A DNA stretch of 41,116 nt from an uncultured Endomicrobiia bacterium. Its GTDB lineage: Bacteria; Elusimicrobiota; Endomicrobiia; Endomicrobiales; Endomicrobiaceae. The position numbers and the translations under genes are program-made. The stretch is taken from positions 1 to 41,116 of the forward strand of contig CALHWY010000026.1 in the NCBI GenBank assembly GCA_938040055.1, read 5' to 3'. Within the stretch, counting starts at the first letter, position 1; each line of letters starts with the position of its first letter. Below the pieces are notes generated by a model. The model searched no databases. It had not been told where the DNA came from and was given only the letters and a program-made list of their open reading frames with translations. Shown in pieces: positions 41,104-41,116 of this stretch.

Positions 41104-41116
41104 ACAAACCTGATTT

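Overview
The window looks like a chromosomal piece of a moderately AT-rich, anaerobic, Gram-negative-type bacterium carrying the right-hand end of a prophage. Anaerobic fermentation is indicated by a four-subunit pyruvate:ferredoxin oxidoreductase (porGDAB) and a group-B-like [FeFe] hydrogenase. Secreted proteins with a C-terminal FlgD-like/NPFNP domain and a 1954-residue exported protein of a style common in Elusimicrobiota and Omnitrophota suggest an Elusimicrobiota relative (Endomicrobium/Elusimicrobium-like). That placement is inference from gene content, not from a marker search.

Layout. (1) 1-8600: prophage end. A leftward early operon (HTH protein, small proteins, Cas4/RecB-like nuclease fused to a recombination-directionality-factor-like domain, SNF2 helicase, unknown genes running off the left edge) diverges from a rightward lysogeny module (LexA/CI-like S24 repressor, exported OB-fold-like protein, tyrosine integrase). 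Between them is a GC-rich segment that behaves like a structured RNA, with a perfect extended -10 promoter. A tRNA-Ser-like 3' end at 8584-8600 is the probable attR core. (2) 8890-13100: PDGLE protein, CbiM, [FeFe] hydrogenase and small-molecule kinase on the minus strand, then a plus-strand short-chain dehydrogenase. (3) 13240-14116: a decay zone holding a 98 percent identical fragment of a neighbouring gene's 3' end and a dead RelE-type toxin gene. (4) 14102-21177: three large minus-strand genes: a secreted Ig-repeat surface protein, a glycosyltransferase-radical SAM fusion, and a GT2-GT9-methyltransferase-like fusion. (5) 21735-25530: an LtaS/MdoB-like phosphoglycerol transferase, LemA, HtpX and tRNA-Asn. 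(6) 25613-25775: a relic type I-C-like CRISPR array without cas genes. (7) 26531-32395: a giant exported protein with an embedded cytidine-deaminase-like domain. (8) 33352-40485: porGDAB, recR, a LolA-like exported protein and dnaX, all leftward. (9) 40701-41116: tRNA-Ala(CGC) whose 3' half is duplicated 174 bp away, among GC-rich repeats.

How the parts work together. The POR complex makes reduced ferredoxin from pyruvate, and the hydrogenase is a plausible electron sink or redox sensor. The glycosyltransferase fusions and the neighbouring surface protein look like a dedicated cell-surface modification locus. A remnant of a second copy of the same gene junction suggests the locus was once arranged as repeated modules. 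The least explained items are the prophage inter-operon RNA with its loop/downstream pairing switch, the radical SAM-glycosyltransferase surface locus, and the giant deaminase-containing protein.
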